Shown here piece after piece: positions 7,551 through 14,480 of a stretch of DNA of 14,863 bases; position 1 is the stretch's first letter, and each line of letters starts with the position of its first letter. The notes beneath the pieces are model-generated. The model saw only the letters and a program-made list of their open reading frames with translations. It had not been told where the DNA came from and did no database searches. This DNA comes from JACZQZ01 sp046756945. GTDB taxonomy: Bacteria > Pseudomonadota > Alphaproteobacteria > Rhodospirillales > 2-02-FULL-58-16. The position numbers and the translations under genes were made by a program. The stretch is from contig JBHHXI010000076.1 in the NCBI GenBank assembly GCA_046756945.1, positions 1 through 14,863 on the forward strand, in the 5' to 3' direction.

Positions 7551-9107
7551 ATGGGTATTAAGATAGGCATGATGTCTGGCGGGTCTGGCGGTCACGGCCG
7601 GTCCGCCATCGCTGCGTGGGCGGCGGTTGCTCTTGGGGTCTGTACCTGGACGGTCTCCGCAACTGCACACGCGGGCGAAAACGGGCCCGAAATGTCACCG
7701 GGCGCCAAGCCGGTCGAGCACGATCCGTCGGTCTTCAAATCGGACCCCGATTACTCCGACAAGCCCTACGACTCCGAACGCCAGCTGGAAATCTACGGCG
7801 GCAAACGCGCCATAGACGACCCGCGCCCGGTGTTCGAGATCGGACGGCGTCAGTACGTGGAAGGGCCGTTTGGGGAAACGGCCGCCCCCTTCGGGCGCAA
7901 GAACGAACTGATTCCCGGTCTCATGGTCTTCGGCGACTGGCGCACAGCAATCGCGTACAACGACAACGGGGCCAGGGAACAGGGGTTGTTGGCCACGCGC
8001 CTTAACTTGGACATTGATTTCAAGCTGACGGCGACCGAGCGCATCCACGCGTTCGTGCGGCCCCTGGATCAGAACAACAAGTTCACCCGCTGTGAGTTTT
8101 CGGCCGATGATGACGATAGCTGCGAGTTGGAGTTGGACGGCAATCTGGAAACGCTTTTCTTCGAAGGGGATGTGGGCGCCATCACGGCCGGCCTCACCGA
8201 CGAATATGTCAGTTTCGATTTTCCCTTCGCCGCGGGTCTGACGCCGCTGCTGTTTCAAAACGGTGTGTGGCTGGAGGACGCCATGACCGGTTTTGCCGTG
8301 GCCGTGCCGGCGCTGAACAGCCCCAAACTCGACATCTCGAACATGGACATTACGTTCTTCGCCGGTTTCGACAAGGTCACGACGGCGGCCATGCTTGATA
8401 CCAACGGCAAGCTCGCCGATCACAGCGTCAACCTGTACGGCGTGGCGGCTTTCCTGGACGTGCTTGGAGGATATTCGGAACTGGGTATTGGCTACACGGA
8501 TGGCGAGGACGGTCTGGACCAGTTCGATTACCTCAACCTGACCGCCGCGTTTACCCGGCGTTACGGAGGCTGGCTGTCCAATAGTGTGCGCTTTGTCTGG
8601 AACGTCGGCCAGGACCCCGACAACAACCGGCAGGATACGGCGGACGGGTACATAGTTCTGGTCGAGAGTTCGTTGATTACCCACAAGCCGCTTACGCTGA
8701 TTCCCTACCTGAACGCCTGGGTCGGGATCGACAGGCCGCAGTCCCTGGCGCGCGCCGCGGGGGCCGGGGGCATACTCAAGAACACGGGCATCAACTTCGA
8801 GACCGATGGCATGACCGGGTTCCCCAAACTCGACGACACCGGCCGAAATACCTTCGGCGCGGCGCTTGGGATCGAATACCTGTTCGATTTGCACCAGCAA
8901 ATCGTCGCCGAGGTTGCCGCACTGCAGGTTATCGACGGTAACAACGAAGCCGGGCGCCCGGCGAAAGGCGACCAGTACGGGTTCGGCATCCGATACCAGC
9001 GTCCTTTGACCCGAGCGTGGATTGCGCGTGTCGACGCCATGTACGGCTTGCGTGAATTCGATGACGACTTTTCCGGCATGAGGTTCGAAATTCGCCGCAA
9101 GTTCTAG
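7551..9107 (+). CDS. Outer-membrane beta-barrel protein (porin-like)
   Basis: The 518-residue protein has a signal peptide with a hydrophobic core at about 18-37 and likely cleavage after AHA (about 41). The mature part is rich in alternating amphipathic strands (GLMVFGDWRTAIAYND, YLNLTAAFTRRYGGWL, FGIRYQRPLTRAWIARVDAMYGL) and ends in FEIRRKF. A C-terminal Phe is typical of proteins inserted by the BAM machinery. It has no CxxCH motif, so it binds no c-type haem itself. Cys181 and Cys191 flank an acidic DDDD segment and could form a disulphide in a surface loop. AAGGGG at 7543-7548 serves the ATG. It lies 24 bases after the pentahaem gene, the arrangement seen in porin-cytochrome conduits. 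It could instead be a substrate channel for the pathway. I cannot assign a specific porin family. Confidence 0.82.
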   Translation: MGIKIGMMSGGSGGHGRSAIAAWAAVALGVCTWTVSATAHAGENGPEMSPGAKPVEHDPSVFKSDPDYSDKPYDSERQLEIYGGKRAIDDPRPVFEIGRRQYVEGPFGETAAPFGRKNELIPGLMVFGDWRTAIAYNDNGAREQGLLATRLNLDIDFKLTATERIHAFVRPLDQNNKFTRCEFSADDDDSCELELDGNLETLFFEGDVGAITAGLTDEYVSFDFPFAAGLTPLLFQNGVWLEDAMTGFAVAVPALNSPKLDISNMDITFFAGFDKVTTAAMLDTNGKLADHSVNLYGVAAFLDVLGGYSELGIGYTDGEDGLDQFDYLNLTAAFTRRYGGWLSNSVRFVWNVGQDPDNNRQDTADGYIVLVESSLITHKPLTLIPYLNAWVGIDRPQSLARAAGAGGILKNTGINFETDGMTGFPKLDDTGRNTFGAALGIEYLFDLHQQIVAEVAALQVIDGNNEAGRPAKGDQYGFGIRYQRPLTRAWIARVDAMYGLREFDDDFSGMRFEIRRKF

Positions 9108-9120
9108 GAGGTTCCACGTC

Positions 9121-10392
9121 ATGGGAGCGGCAATCACATTTTCGGCGGTGGTTTTTCTGATCCTGGCGTCCGTCTACGTGCTGAACCTGATTCTCAACGA
9201 CGTACGCGCGACGGCCATCGCCCAGCGCAGCACCGACGCGGAGCGCGAGCTGTTCCAGGCACGGGTTGCCGATATTCGTGACCACCGAACCTTTGAGCGG
9301 GAAAAAAACGAATTTTCCTGGAACGGCCATCGTAAGTTCGAAGTGTATCGCAAGGTCGAAGAGGGCGGCGGTATCTGCTCGTTCTACCTCCGGCCCCATG
9401 ACAAGAAATCACTCCCGCCGTTCGAACCGGGACAGTTCCTTACATTTCGTCTCGACATTGCGGGTGAAACGAAGCCCGTCATCCGCTGCTATTCCCTGTC
9501 CGATGGCGCCAAACCCGATTACTACAGGGTGTCTATCAAGAAGCTCCCTCCGCCGCGTGATCGGCCCGAGCTGCCACCCGGGAAGTCTTCAAGCTATTTC
9601 CATGACCAGGTACAGGAAGGGGATATTCTCGACGTCAAAGCACCTGGGGGCCACTTTCATGTGGATATGACCAAACGCACGCCTGTCGTTCTCATCGGCG
9701 GTGGTGTCGGCGTAACCCCGGTCCTCAGCATGCTCAACGCGATCGTCGATTCCGGGTCCCAGCGTGAAACGTGGTTCTTCCTCGGCGTGCGTAACGGCGA
9801 GGAACACATAATGAAGGAGCACTTCGAGCGCGTGGCGCGGGAAAATGCGAATGTGCATCTTCACGTCTGTTACAGCAATCCGACGGACACGGACAAACCG
9901 GGCGAGGACTATCACCACGCCGAGCGGGTCGGCGTGGACCTGTTCAAGACGCTGCTGCCGTCCAATAATTACGATTACTACTTCTGCGGTCCTCCGCCGA
10001 TGATGAACGCCTTGGCCGAGGGGTTGGAGGCCTGGGGCGTGCCCGAAAAGAACATCCACTACGAGGCCTTCGGTCCGGCGACCGTCAAGAAGCTCAAGGA
10101 GGCGGCTCCTCCAGCGGCGGCCGACGCATCGGCCGCGGCGATCGAGGTGACCTTCGTGAAATCGGGCAAGACCGTCGCCTGGGAGACCGGTGCCGGCTCA
10201 TTGCTGGATTTCGCCGAGACACATGGGGTGACCATCGACTCCGGCTGTAGGGCCGGAAACTGCGGCACATGCATCACCGCCGTGCAGGGGGGCGCGGTGG
10301 ACTATGTCACCGAGCCCGGTGAAATGCCGGAAGCCGGGTCCTGCCTCACCTGCATTTCGGTACCCAAGGAAAACCTGAAGCTCGATGCCTGA
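9121..10392 (+). CDS. Membrane-anchored FAD/NAD(P)H oxidoreductase with C-terminal [2Fe-2S] ferredoxin domain
   Basis: The 423-residue protein has one N-terminal helix (about 5-26) followed by basic residues, so the catalytic part is predicted cytoplasmic. A ferredoxin-NADP reductase-like module follows: the FAD motif RCYSLSD (122-128), the nucleotide-binding GGGVGVTP (193-200) and CGPPPMM (289-295). After an Ala/Pro linker (about 325-342) comes a plant-type [2Fe-2S] domain with Cys376, Cys381, Cys384 and probably Cys411. The catalytic half resembles NqrF, benzoate dioxygenase reductase and Hcr, but NqrF has its [2Fe-2S] domain at the N-terminus, so the order here is reversed. The start follows AGGAGGT (9106-9112), which overlaps the previous stop codon. 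It probably feeds NAD(P)H electrons into the module, or takes electrons out for NAD(P)+ reduction. It is the last gene before a terminator-like hairpin. Confidence 0.9.
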   Translation: MGAAITFSAVVFLILASVYVLNLILNDVRATAIAQRSTDAERELFQARVADIRDHRTFEREKNEFSWNGHRKFEVYRKVEEGGGICSFYLRPHDKKSLPPFEPGQFLTFRLDIAGETKPVIRCYSLSDGAKPDYYRVSIKKLPPPRDRPELPPGKSSSYFHDQVQEGDILDVKAPGGHFHVDMTKRTPVVLIGGGVGVTPVLSMLNAIVDSGSQRETWFFLGVRNGEEHIMKEHFERVARENANVHLHVCYSNPTDTDKPGEDYHHAERVGVDLFKTLLPSNNYDYYFCGPPPMMNALAEGLEAWGVPEKNIHYEAFGPATVKKLKEAAPPAAADASAAAIEVTFVKSGKTVAWETGAGSLLDFAETHGVTIDSGCRAGNCGTCITAVQGGAVDYVTEPGEMPEAGSCLTCISVPKENLKLDA

Positions 10393-10400
10393 CGGGCAAC

Positions 10401-10418
10401 ACGGCGCCTAAACGCCGT
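10401..10418. terminator. Hairpin in the convergent gap between the reductase gene and gdhA
   Basis: ACGGCG (10401-10406) and CGCCGT (10413-10418) form a perfect 6-bp stem with a 6-base loop, in the 32-base gap between two converging genes. The T run is poor (TTCGGCTTC), so efficiency is doubtful. The position suits a bidirectional terminator. Confidence 0.45.
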
Positions 10419-10424
10419 TCGGCT

Positions 10425-11768
10425 TCAAACAACCCCGTACGCGAGCATGGCATCGGCTACCTTCATGAAGCCGGCGATGTTGGCTCCCTTCAGGTAATTC
10501 ACGTGATCACCCTCCTGGCCGTACTCGACACATCGGTCGTGAATGCCTTTCATCGTGTCCCTTAGAAGCTTTTGCAACTCATCCTCGGTCCAGGAAATGC
10601 GGGCGCTGTTCTGGCTCATTTCCAGCCCCGACACCGCCACACCACCGGCATTGGCCGCCTTGCTGGGCGCGAAAAGAATCTTGGCTTCCTGGTAGGCGTC
10701 GATGCCCGCTTTTTCGGTCGGCATGTTGGCCCCTTCAGAGATTCCTATGACACCGTTCTTGATCAGGGTCTTAGCCTCCTCGCCATCAACCTCGTTCTGG
10801 GTCGCGCATGGGAAAGCCAGATCACACGGCACGCCCCAGGGCCGGCCTTCGTGGAATTCCACGCCGTATTCCTTGGCGTACTCGGAAATTCGGCCTCGTC
10901 TGACCTGTTTTAAATCCACAACGTACGCCAACTTATCCGCATCGATGCCGTCCGGGTCGTGCACGAAACCCGAAGAATCCGACATTGTCAGCACCTTACC
11001 GCCCAGTTGACGGACTTTCTCCGCCGCGTACGTGGCGACGTTGCCGGAGCCGGAGATCACGGCCGTTTTTCCGTCTACGCTGTTACCCTTGAAATTGAGC
11101 ATGTCTTCCATCATGTACACGGTTCCGTACCCGGTCGCTTCGGTACGTATCAGGCTGCCGCCGAATTCCAGACCCTTCCCGGTGAGGACTCCCACGAAGG
11201 TATTGGTCAGTCGCTTGTACTGGCCGAACATGTACCCGATTTCCCGGGCGCCGACCCCGATGTCGCCGGCCGGCACGTCCATGTTCGGGCCAATATGACG
11301 GGATAGCTCGGTTACGAAGGATTGGCAAAACCGCATAACCTCGTTGTCCGACTTGCCCTTGGGGTTGAAGTCCGCACCCCCTTTGCCGCCCCCCATGGGC
11401 AACCCGGTGAGGCTGTTCTTGAAGGTTTGCTCGAAAGCCAGGAACTTGAGCACGCTCAGTATTACATCGCGGTGGAAACGGATGCCGCCTTTGTACGGAC
11501 CGATGGCGTTATTGTTTTGCACGCGATACCCGCGATTGGCACGGATGTTCCCGTCATCGTCTTCCCAAGAGACGCGAAAGATCACGATCCGGTCTGGTTC
11601 CGCCATGCGTTCGAGAATCTGCATATCCCGGTAAATTGGCTTGTCCTCGATGTACGGGATGATGGTCGCCGCAACTTCGTAAACCGCCTGATGGAACTCC
11701 GTTTCACCCGGATTACGTCGTTCGACGCCTTTGATGAACTTTTCCAGTCGCTCCGCGGAATTGCCCAT
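10425..11768 (-). CDS. gdhA: NADP-specific glutamate dehydrogenase
   Basis: This enzyme reductively aminates 2-oxoglutarate to glutamate with ammonium and NADPH in the cytoplasm. The 447 residues align closely throughout with the hexameric E. coli GdhA type. Conserved segments include NNNAIGPYKGGIRFH (Lys93), LPMGGGKGGADF with the catalytic Lys129, DVPAGDIGVGAREIGYM, the Rossmann segment SGSGNVATYAAEK and GANIAGFMKVADAML at the C-terminus. Two in-frame ATGs exist. AAGGAGG (11781-11775 on this strand) directly abuts the ATG at 11774 but lies 6 bases before the ATG at 11768, so 11768 is the better start (the longer form adds Met-Asp). It faces the cytochrome operon and has no obvious functional tie to it, apart from NADPH use and nitrogen assimilation. 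Confidence 0.97.
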   Translation of the reverse strand: MGNSAERLEKFIKGVERRNPGETEFHQAVYEVAATIIPYIEDKPIYRDMQILERMAEPDRIVIFRVSWEDDDGNIRANRGYRVQNNNAIGPYKGGIRFHRDVILSVLKFLAFEQTFKNSLTGLPMGGGKGGADFNPKGKSDNEVMRFCQSFVTELSRHIGPNMDVPAGDIGVGAREIGYMFGQYKRLTNTFVGVLTGKGLEFGGSLIRTEATGYGTVYMMEDMLNFKGNSVDGKTAVISGSGNVATYAAEKVRQLGGKVLTMSDSSGFVHDPDGIDADKLAYVVDLKQVRRGRISEYAKEYGVEFHEGRPWGVPCDLAFPCATQNEVDGEEAKTLIKNGVIGISEGANMPTEKAGIDAYQEAKILFAPSKAANAGGVAVSGLEMSQNSARISWTEDELQKLLRDTMKGIHDRCVEYGQEGDHVNYLKGANIAGFMKVADAMLAYGVV

Positions 11769-12046
11769 ATCCATCCTCCTTGCGCGAATTGTTCAAGCGA
11801 CAGTCAGGCCAAGAACCATGGACACTTGGCCCTTTCCGGTTCCCGAGGGCGTGAAATGCGTCGGTATGAAGGTCCCGAGATACGCCGCCACATGCTCGGA
11901 TTCGAGGGTTTTCAAAACGCATCCGCCGGGGCCACGCTTGAACCATGCTTCCCTGGTTATGCACGCGTTTGATGGTGCGCCTGCCATTGTGATGAATAAC
12001 GATGCAAAAATCTACTCGGAGTTGGGGTGCCGCTTGCGCGCGTTCG
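11769..12046 (-). promoter_or_regulatory. gdhA leader and promoter region
   Basis: This 278-base gap separates the cyclase stop from gdhA and must hold the gdhA promoter unless the two are cotranscribed. Visible symmetry: AACCA-N8-TGGTT (11941-11958); TGCAC-N10-GTGCG (11960-11979), like an NtrC site but three bases too long; and GTTCAAGCG (11791-11799) mirrored by CGCTTGAAC (11935-11943). A weak sigma-54-like TGGC-N8-CGC is read on the - strand around 11811-11797, with correct GG-N10-GC spacing, but it would leave a very short leader. I see no strong sigma-70 promoter and no clear cyclase terminator. Confidence 0.3.
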
Positions 12047-14263
12047 CTACTTGGTGGTGGCGACGAACACGCCGTCCCAGTCGTCGGCCGGCCGATTGGC
12101 CTCATAGGCATCGAGCCTCCCGTCGTAAAGGTCGTAAAGGCCGCTCAGGTTGCCGTTGAGCCTGCGGCATTCGGCAACCAGGTCGCGCGCTTTTTGCCAA
12201 TGCTGGCTGCGGTACGCTTCCAGCATCGCCTGGTGGCATTCGCTCAGTGCCTTGAACGCATCACTTTCGTGCATATCCGCCTCACCGAGCAAAGCGTAAA
12301 TGCGCACCGCTTCGTCCTTGCCCTTGACCTTGATCAGGTCCAGTTCCAGTACAGCATGATCCGTGACCCGTAAATAAGTGCGTTCGCCCATGACGATGTC
12401 GACACCGTATGTTTTCGACTGGCCTTCCAAGCGCGAGGCCAGATTGACGTCGTCTCCGAGGACCGAGTAGTCAAACCGCTGCTCGGAACCCATGTTACCG
12501 ACGCAGCATTCCCCCGAATTGACGCCGATGCCGATCTGGATAGGTATGTAACGCCGCTTCTCCGCATGCGCCTCGGCACGCAACTCTTCGTTCAGGTCGT
12601 CAAGGCGTTGCATCATGGCAAGGGCCGAGGCACAGGCATTGCGGGCGTGATCTTCGTCATCAAGGGGGGCGTTCCAGAACGCCATGATGCAGTCGCCCAT
12701 GTATTTGTCGATGGTGCCACGCCTCTCCAGGATCAGGTCCGTCATGGGCGTGAGAAATCGGTTTATAAGGCGCGTCAGTCCCTGAGGGTCAGATTTATAG
12801 GCCTCGGAAATGCTGGTGAAGCCGCGGATGTCGCAGAACAGCAACGTCATGTCCTTCATTTCGCCCCCCAGCTGGAGCTTCTCCGGGTTGGCGGCCAACT
12901 GTTCCACCAACGCCGGCGACATGTACCGGCTGAAAGCGCCCCGTACCTGACGCTTTTCCGCTTCGGTGCGCAGGAAACCAATCAAAGATTCGACCAGATA
13001 GATGGCGAGGACGAATATCGAGGGAAATACCGGGTCAAACAGCCAGTTGATCCGCGTATACGCATACCAGGAAAAAACGACGGCGGCGGCGATGGCGCTT
13101 CCCCCGATCACGGCACACCAAAAGGCTCCCACCCGGGGCATCAGGAGGATCAGCAGCAAACCCAGGATCGCGAGGTAAACGAGTTCAACTCCATTAGCCC
13201 AGTCGGGCCGTTCAAGATAGTCATTGAGGATGATCTGCTCCAAAGCCTGAGCGTGCAATTCAACGCCCGGCACGGCAGGATCGATGGGGGTCGGGCGCTG
13301 GTCCTTGAGCCCCGCCGCACTGGTGCCGATAACAACGATATGTCCCTCCACCGGGTCACGAGGGAAATCGGCCTCGAGGACTCTCCAGACGGGCACATAC
13401 CGCTGCGGTACCGAGGGCGTGTAGCGCAGCCACATGCGGCCGATCGAATCCGTGGGGATGACGAAAGCACCCACCTTGACATGGGTGATACCCGTGTGCT
13501 CGCCCAGGCTTTGTTCCCCGCTGGCGCCCGACGACTTGACAAGGTAGGTTGGCTCGCCTCCCTGGGCGACCCTCAGCGCTTCGAGAGCGAGCGAAGGAAA
13601 GAGATCGTCTCCCAACCGAAGTATCGTCGGCATGCGGCGGAGAATTCCGTCCCGTTCGACAGCCAAGTTGAAGCTTCCGTTGCCCGCAGCGGCATTTTCG
13701 ATTTCGGGCAGGTTCACCACGGCGCCGGTGAACGCCGGCAGGAAGCGGCGGGGATCGTCGCCGCTGAAGGAAAATCCTTTCTTCGCCGCTGGCTTCCGCG
13801 GCAGGTTCCCTTGCATAAGGACGAATCCGGTGACCACGTTGGCGTCGGCGATGGCGTCGGCGAGGACGCGGTCGTGACTCGGGATATCAGCGCTGTGGCG
13901 CCGAAATGCCTGCGCCGCCGGAGTGTCGGGCCATAACGACAGGACTTGATCCGGGGAGGTCCTGTCGAGTTCCGCAAACACCATGTCAAAGGCGATGGCC
14001 GCGGCGCCGAGCTCGTTAAGCCGCGTCACCAGGCGCGCGACAAGTGTGCGCGGCCACGGCCACTGGCCCAAGCGTTCGAGGGATTCATCATCCAGATCGA
14101 CGATGCGTACGCTGGCGGGCTGGTAGGCCCGCGGATGAAGTCGCTGGAATGTATCGAAGACGATGAAACGCAGGCCTTGCACCACGTCCGGATCGGTTGC
14201 CCGCAGGCCAATGCCGAAGGCAAGCAACACCAAAGGAAACAGAATGTGGAGCCAGCGCCTCAT
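12047..14263 (-). CDS. CHASE2-domain membrane adenylate/guanylate cyclase (class III)
   Basis: The protein has 738 residues. An N-terminal helix (about 5-22) is followed by a periplasmic CHASE2 sensor domain (about 23-355), three close helices (about 359-376, 379-401, 409-430), a class III cyclase domain and a helical C-terminal tail with a TPR-like look. In the catalytic domain, Asp478 (FCDIRGFTS) and Asp524 (DKYMGD) are the metal ligands, and Asn607 and Arg611 (VNLASRL) are the transition-state residues, so the enzyme should be active. Lys520 favours ATP; the partner position is Ser600 (YSVLGDD) rather than the usual Asp or Thr, so substrate choice is not certain. I chose ATG 14263; a GTG two codons upstream is possible, and neither has a good ribosome binding site. 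CHASE2 ligands are largely unknown. Its product could be the ligand of the cNMP-binding ferredoxin fusion encoded at 1358-3022. Confidence 0.94.
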   Translation of the reverse strand: MRRWLHILFPLVLLAFGIGLRATDPDVVQGLRFIVFDTFQRLHPRAYQPASVRIVDLDDESLERLGQWPWPRTLVARLVTRLNELGAAAIAFDMVFAELDRTSPDQVLSLWPDTPAAQAFRRHSADIPSHDRVLADAIADANVVTGFVLMQGNLPRKPAAKKGFSFSGDDPRRFLPAFTGAVVNLPEIENAAAGNGSFNLAVERDGILRRMPTILRLGDDLFPSLALEALRVAQGGEPTYLVKSSGASGEQSLGEHTGITHVKVGAFVIPTDSIGRMWLRYTPSVPQRYVPVWRVLEADFPRDPVEGHIVVIGTSAAGLKDQRPTPIDPAVPGVELHAQALEQIILNDYLERPDWANGVELVYLAILGLLLILLMPRVGAFWCAVIGGSAIAAAVVFSWYAYTRINWLFDPVFPSIFVLAIYLVESLIGFLRTEAEKRQVRGAFSRYMSPALVEQLAANPEKLQLGGEMKDMTLLFCDIRGFTSISEAYKSDPQGLTRLINRFLTPMTDLILERRGTIDKYMGDCIMAFWNAPLDDEDHARNACASALAMMQRLDDLNEELRAEAHAEKRRYIPIQIGIGVNSGECCVGNMGSEQRFDYSVLGDDVNLASRLEGQSKTYGVDIVMGERTYLRVTDHAVLELDLIKVKGKDEAVRIYALLGEADMHESDAFKALSECHQAMLEAYRSQHWQKARDLVAECRRLNGNLSGLYDLYDGRLDAYEANRPADDWDGVFVATTK

Positions 14264-14294
14264 ACACACAGGTTGTGAGAGGATGAACGGTCCA

Positions 14295-14310
14295 ACGGCC
14301 CACGGGCCGT
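14295..14310 (-). promoter_or_regulatory. Hairpin in the cyclase 5' leader
   Basis: ACGGCC (14295-14300) and GGCCGT (14305-14310) form a perfect 6-bp stem with a 4-base loop, about 30 bases before the cyclase start and within the leader predicted from the promoter at 14323-14351. It may influence translation or mRNA stability; no riboswitch class is recognised. Confidence 0.25.
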
Positions 14311-14322
14311 CATTGCCTCACA

Positions 14323-14351
14323 ATCTTATCCCGGGACCATGCGCTATTCAA
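14323..14351 (-). promoter_or_regulatory. Candidate sigma-70-type promoter for the cyclase gene
   Basis: Read on the - strand: TTGAAT (14351-14346) as -35, a 17-base spacer and TAAGAT (14328-14323) as -10, each matching four of six consensus bases. Transcription would start near 14316 and give a leader of about 53 bases. The direct repeats at 14393-14480 would lie just upstream, where activators bind. Confidence 0.35.
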
Positions 14352-14392
14352 ACCCCTCCCCAAAAATTCACCCGATTTCAATGCAGTAACAG

Positions 14393-14480
14393 ATCGGTGA
14401 TGGGTACCGCGCATTGCCGAGGCAATTCGGCGGGGGCGGGTATTCTTTGCCGTGACACGGGAAATCGGTGATTGATACCG
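14393..14480. repeat. Pair of 17-bp direct repeats flanking a perfect 14-bp inverted repeat
   Basis: ATCGGTGATGGGTACCG (14393-14409) and ATCGGTGATTGATACCG (14464-14480) agree at 15 of 17 bases and start 71 bases apart. Each is itself partly palindromic (CGGT...ACCG). Between them lies ATTGCC-GA-GGCAAT (14413-14426), a perfect 6-bp inverted repeat. The layout upstream of the cyclase looks like operator sites for one or two regulators. It is not a known consensus that I can name. Confidence 0.5.

Noticed and set aside
6390..7670. - strand frame (426 codons) antisense to the pentahaem gene
   Set aside because: His/Arg/Gly-rich composition with no domain. The + frame holds haem motifs within the same bases.
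3854..9107. The block as a classic MtrCAB/PioAB iron conduit
   Set aside because: The decahaem protein is anchored in the inner membrane with a cytoplasmic head, and the order and other partners (cNMP-ferredoxin, dihaem b) do not fit MtrA/PioA with MtrB/PioB.
7695..9137. Long - strand frame (480 codons) antisense to the beta-barrel gene
   Set aside because: Shadow of a GC-rich gene. The + frame has a signal peptide, strand pattern, terminal Phe and good ribosome binding site.
12566..13936. + strand frame (456 codons) antisense to the cyclase
   Set aside because: The - strand frame has complete cyclase and CHASE2 sequence; this frame has none.
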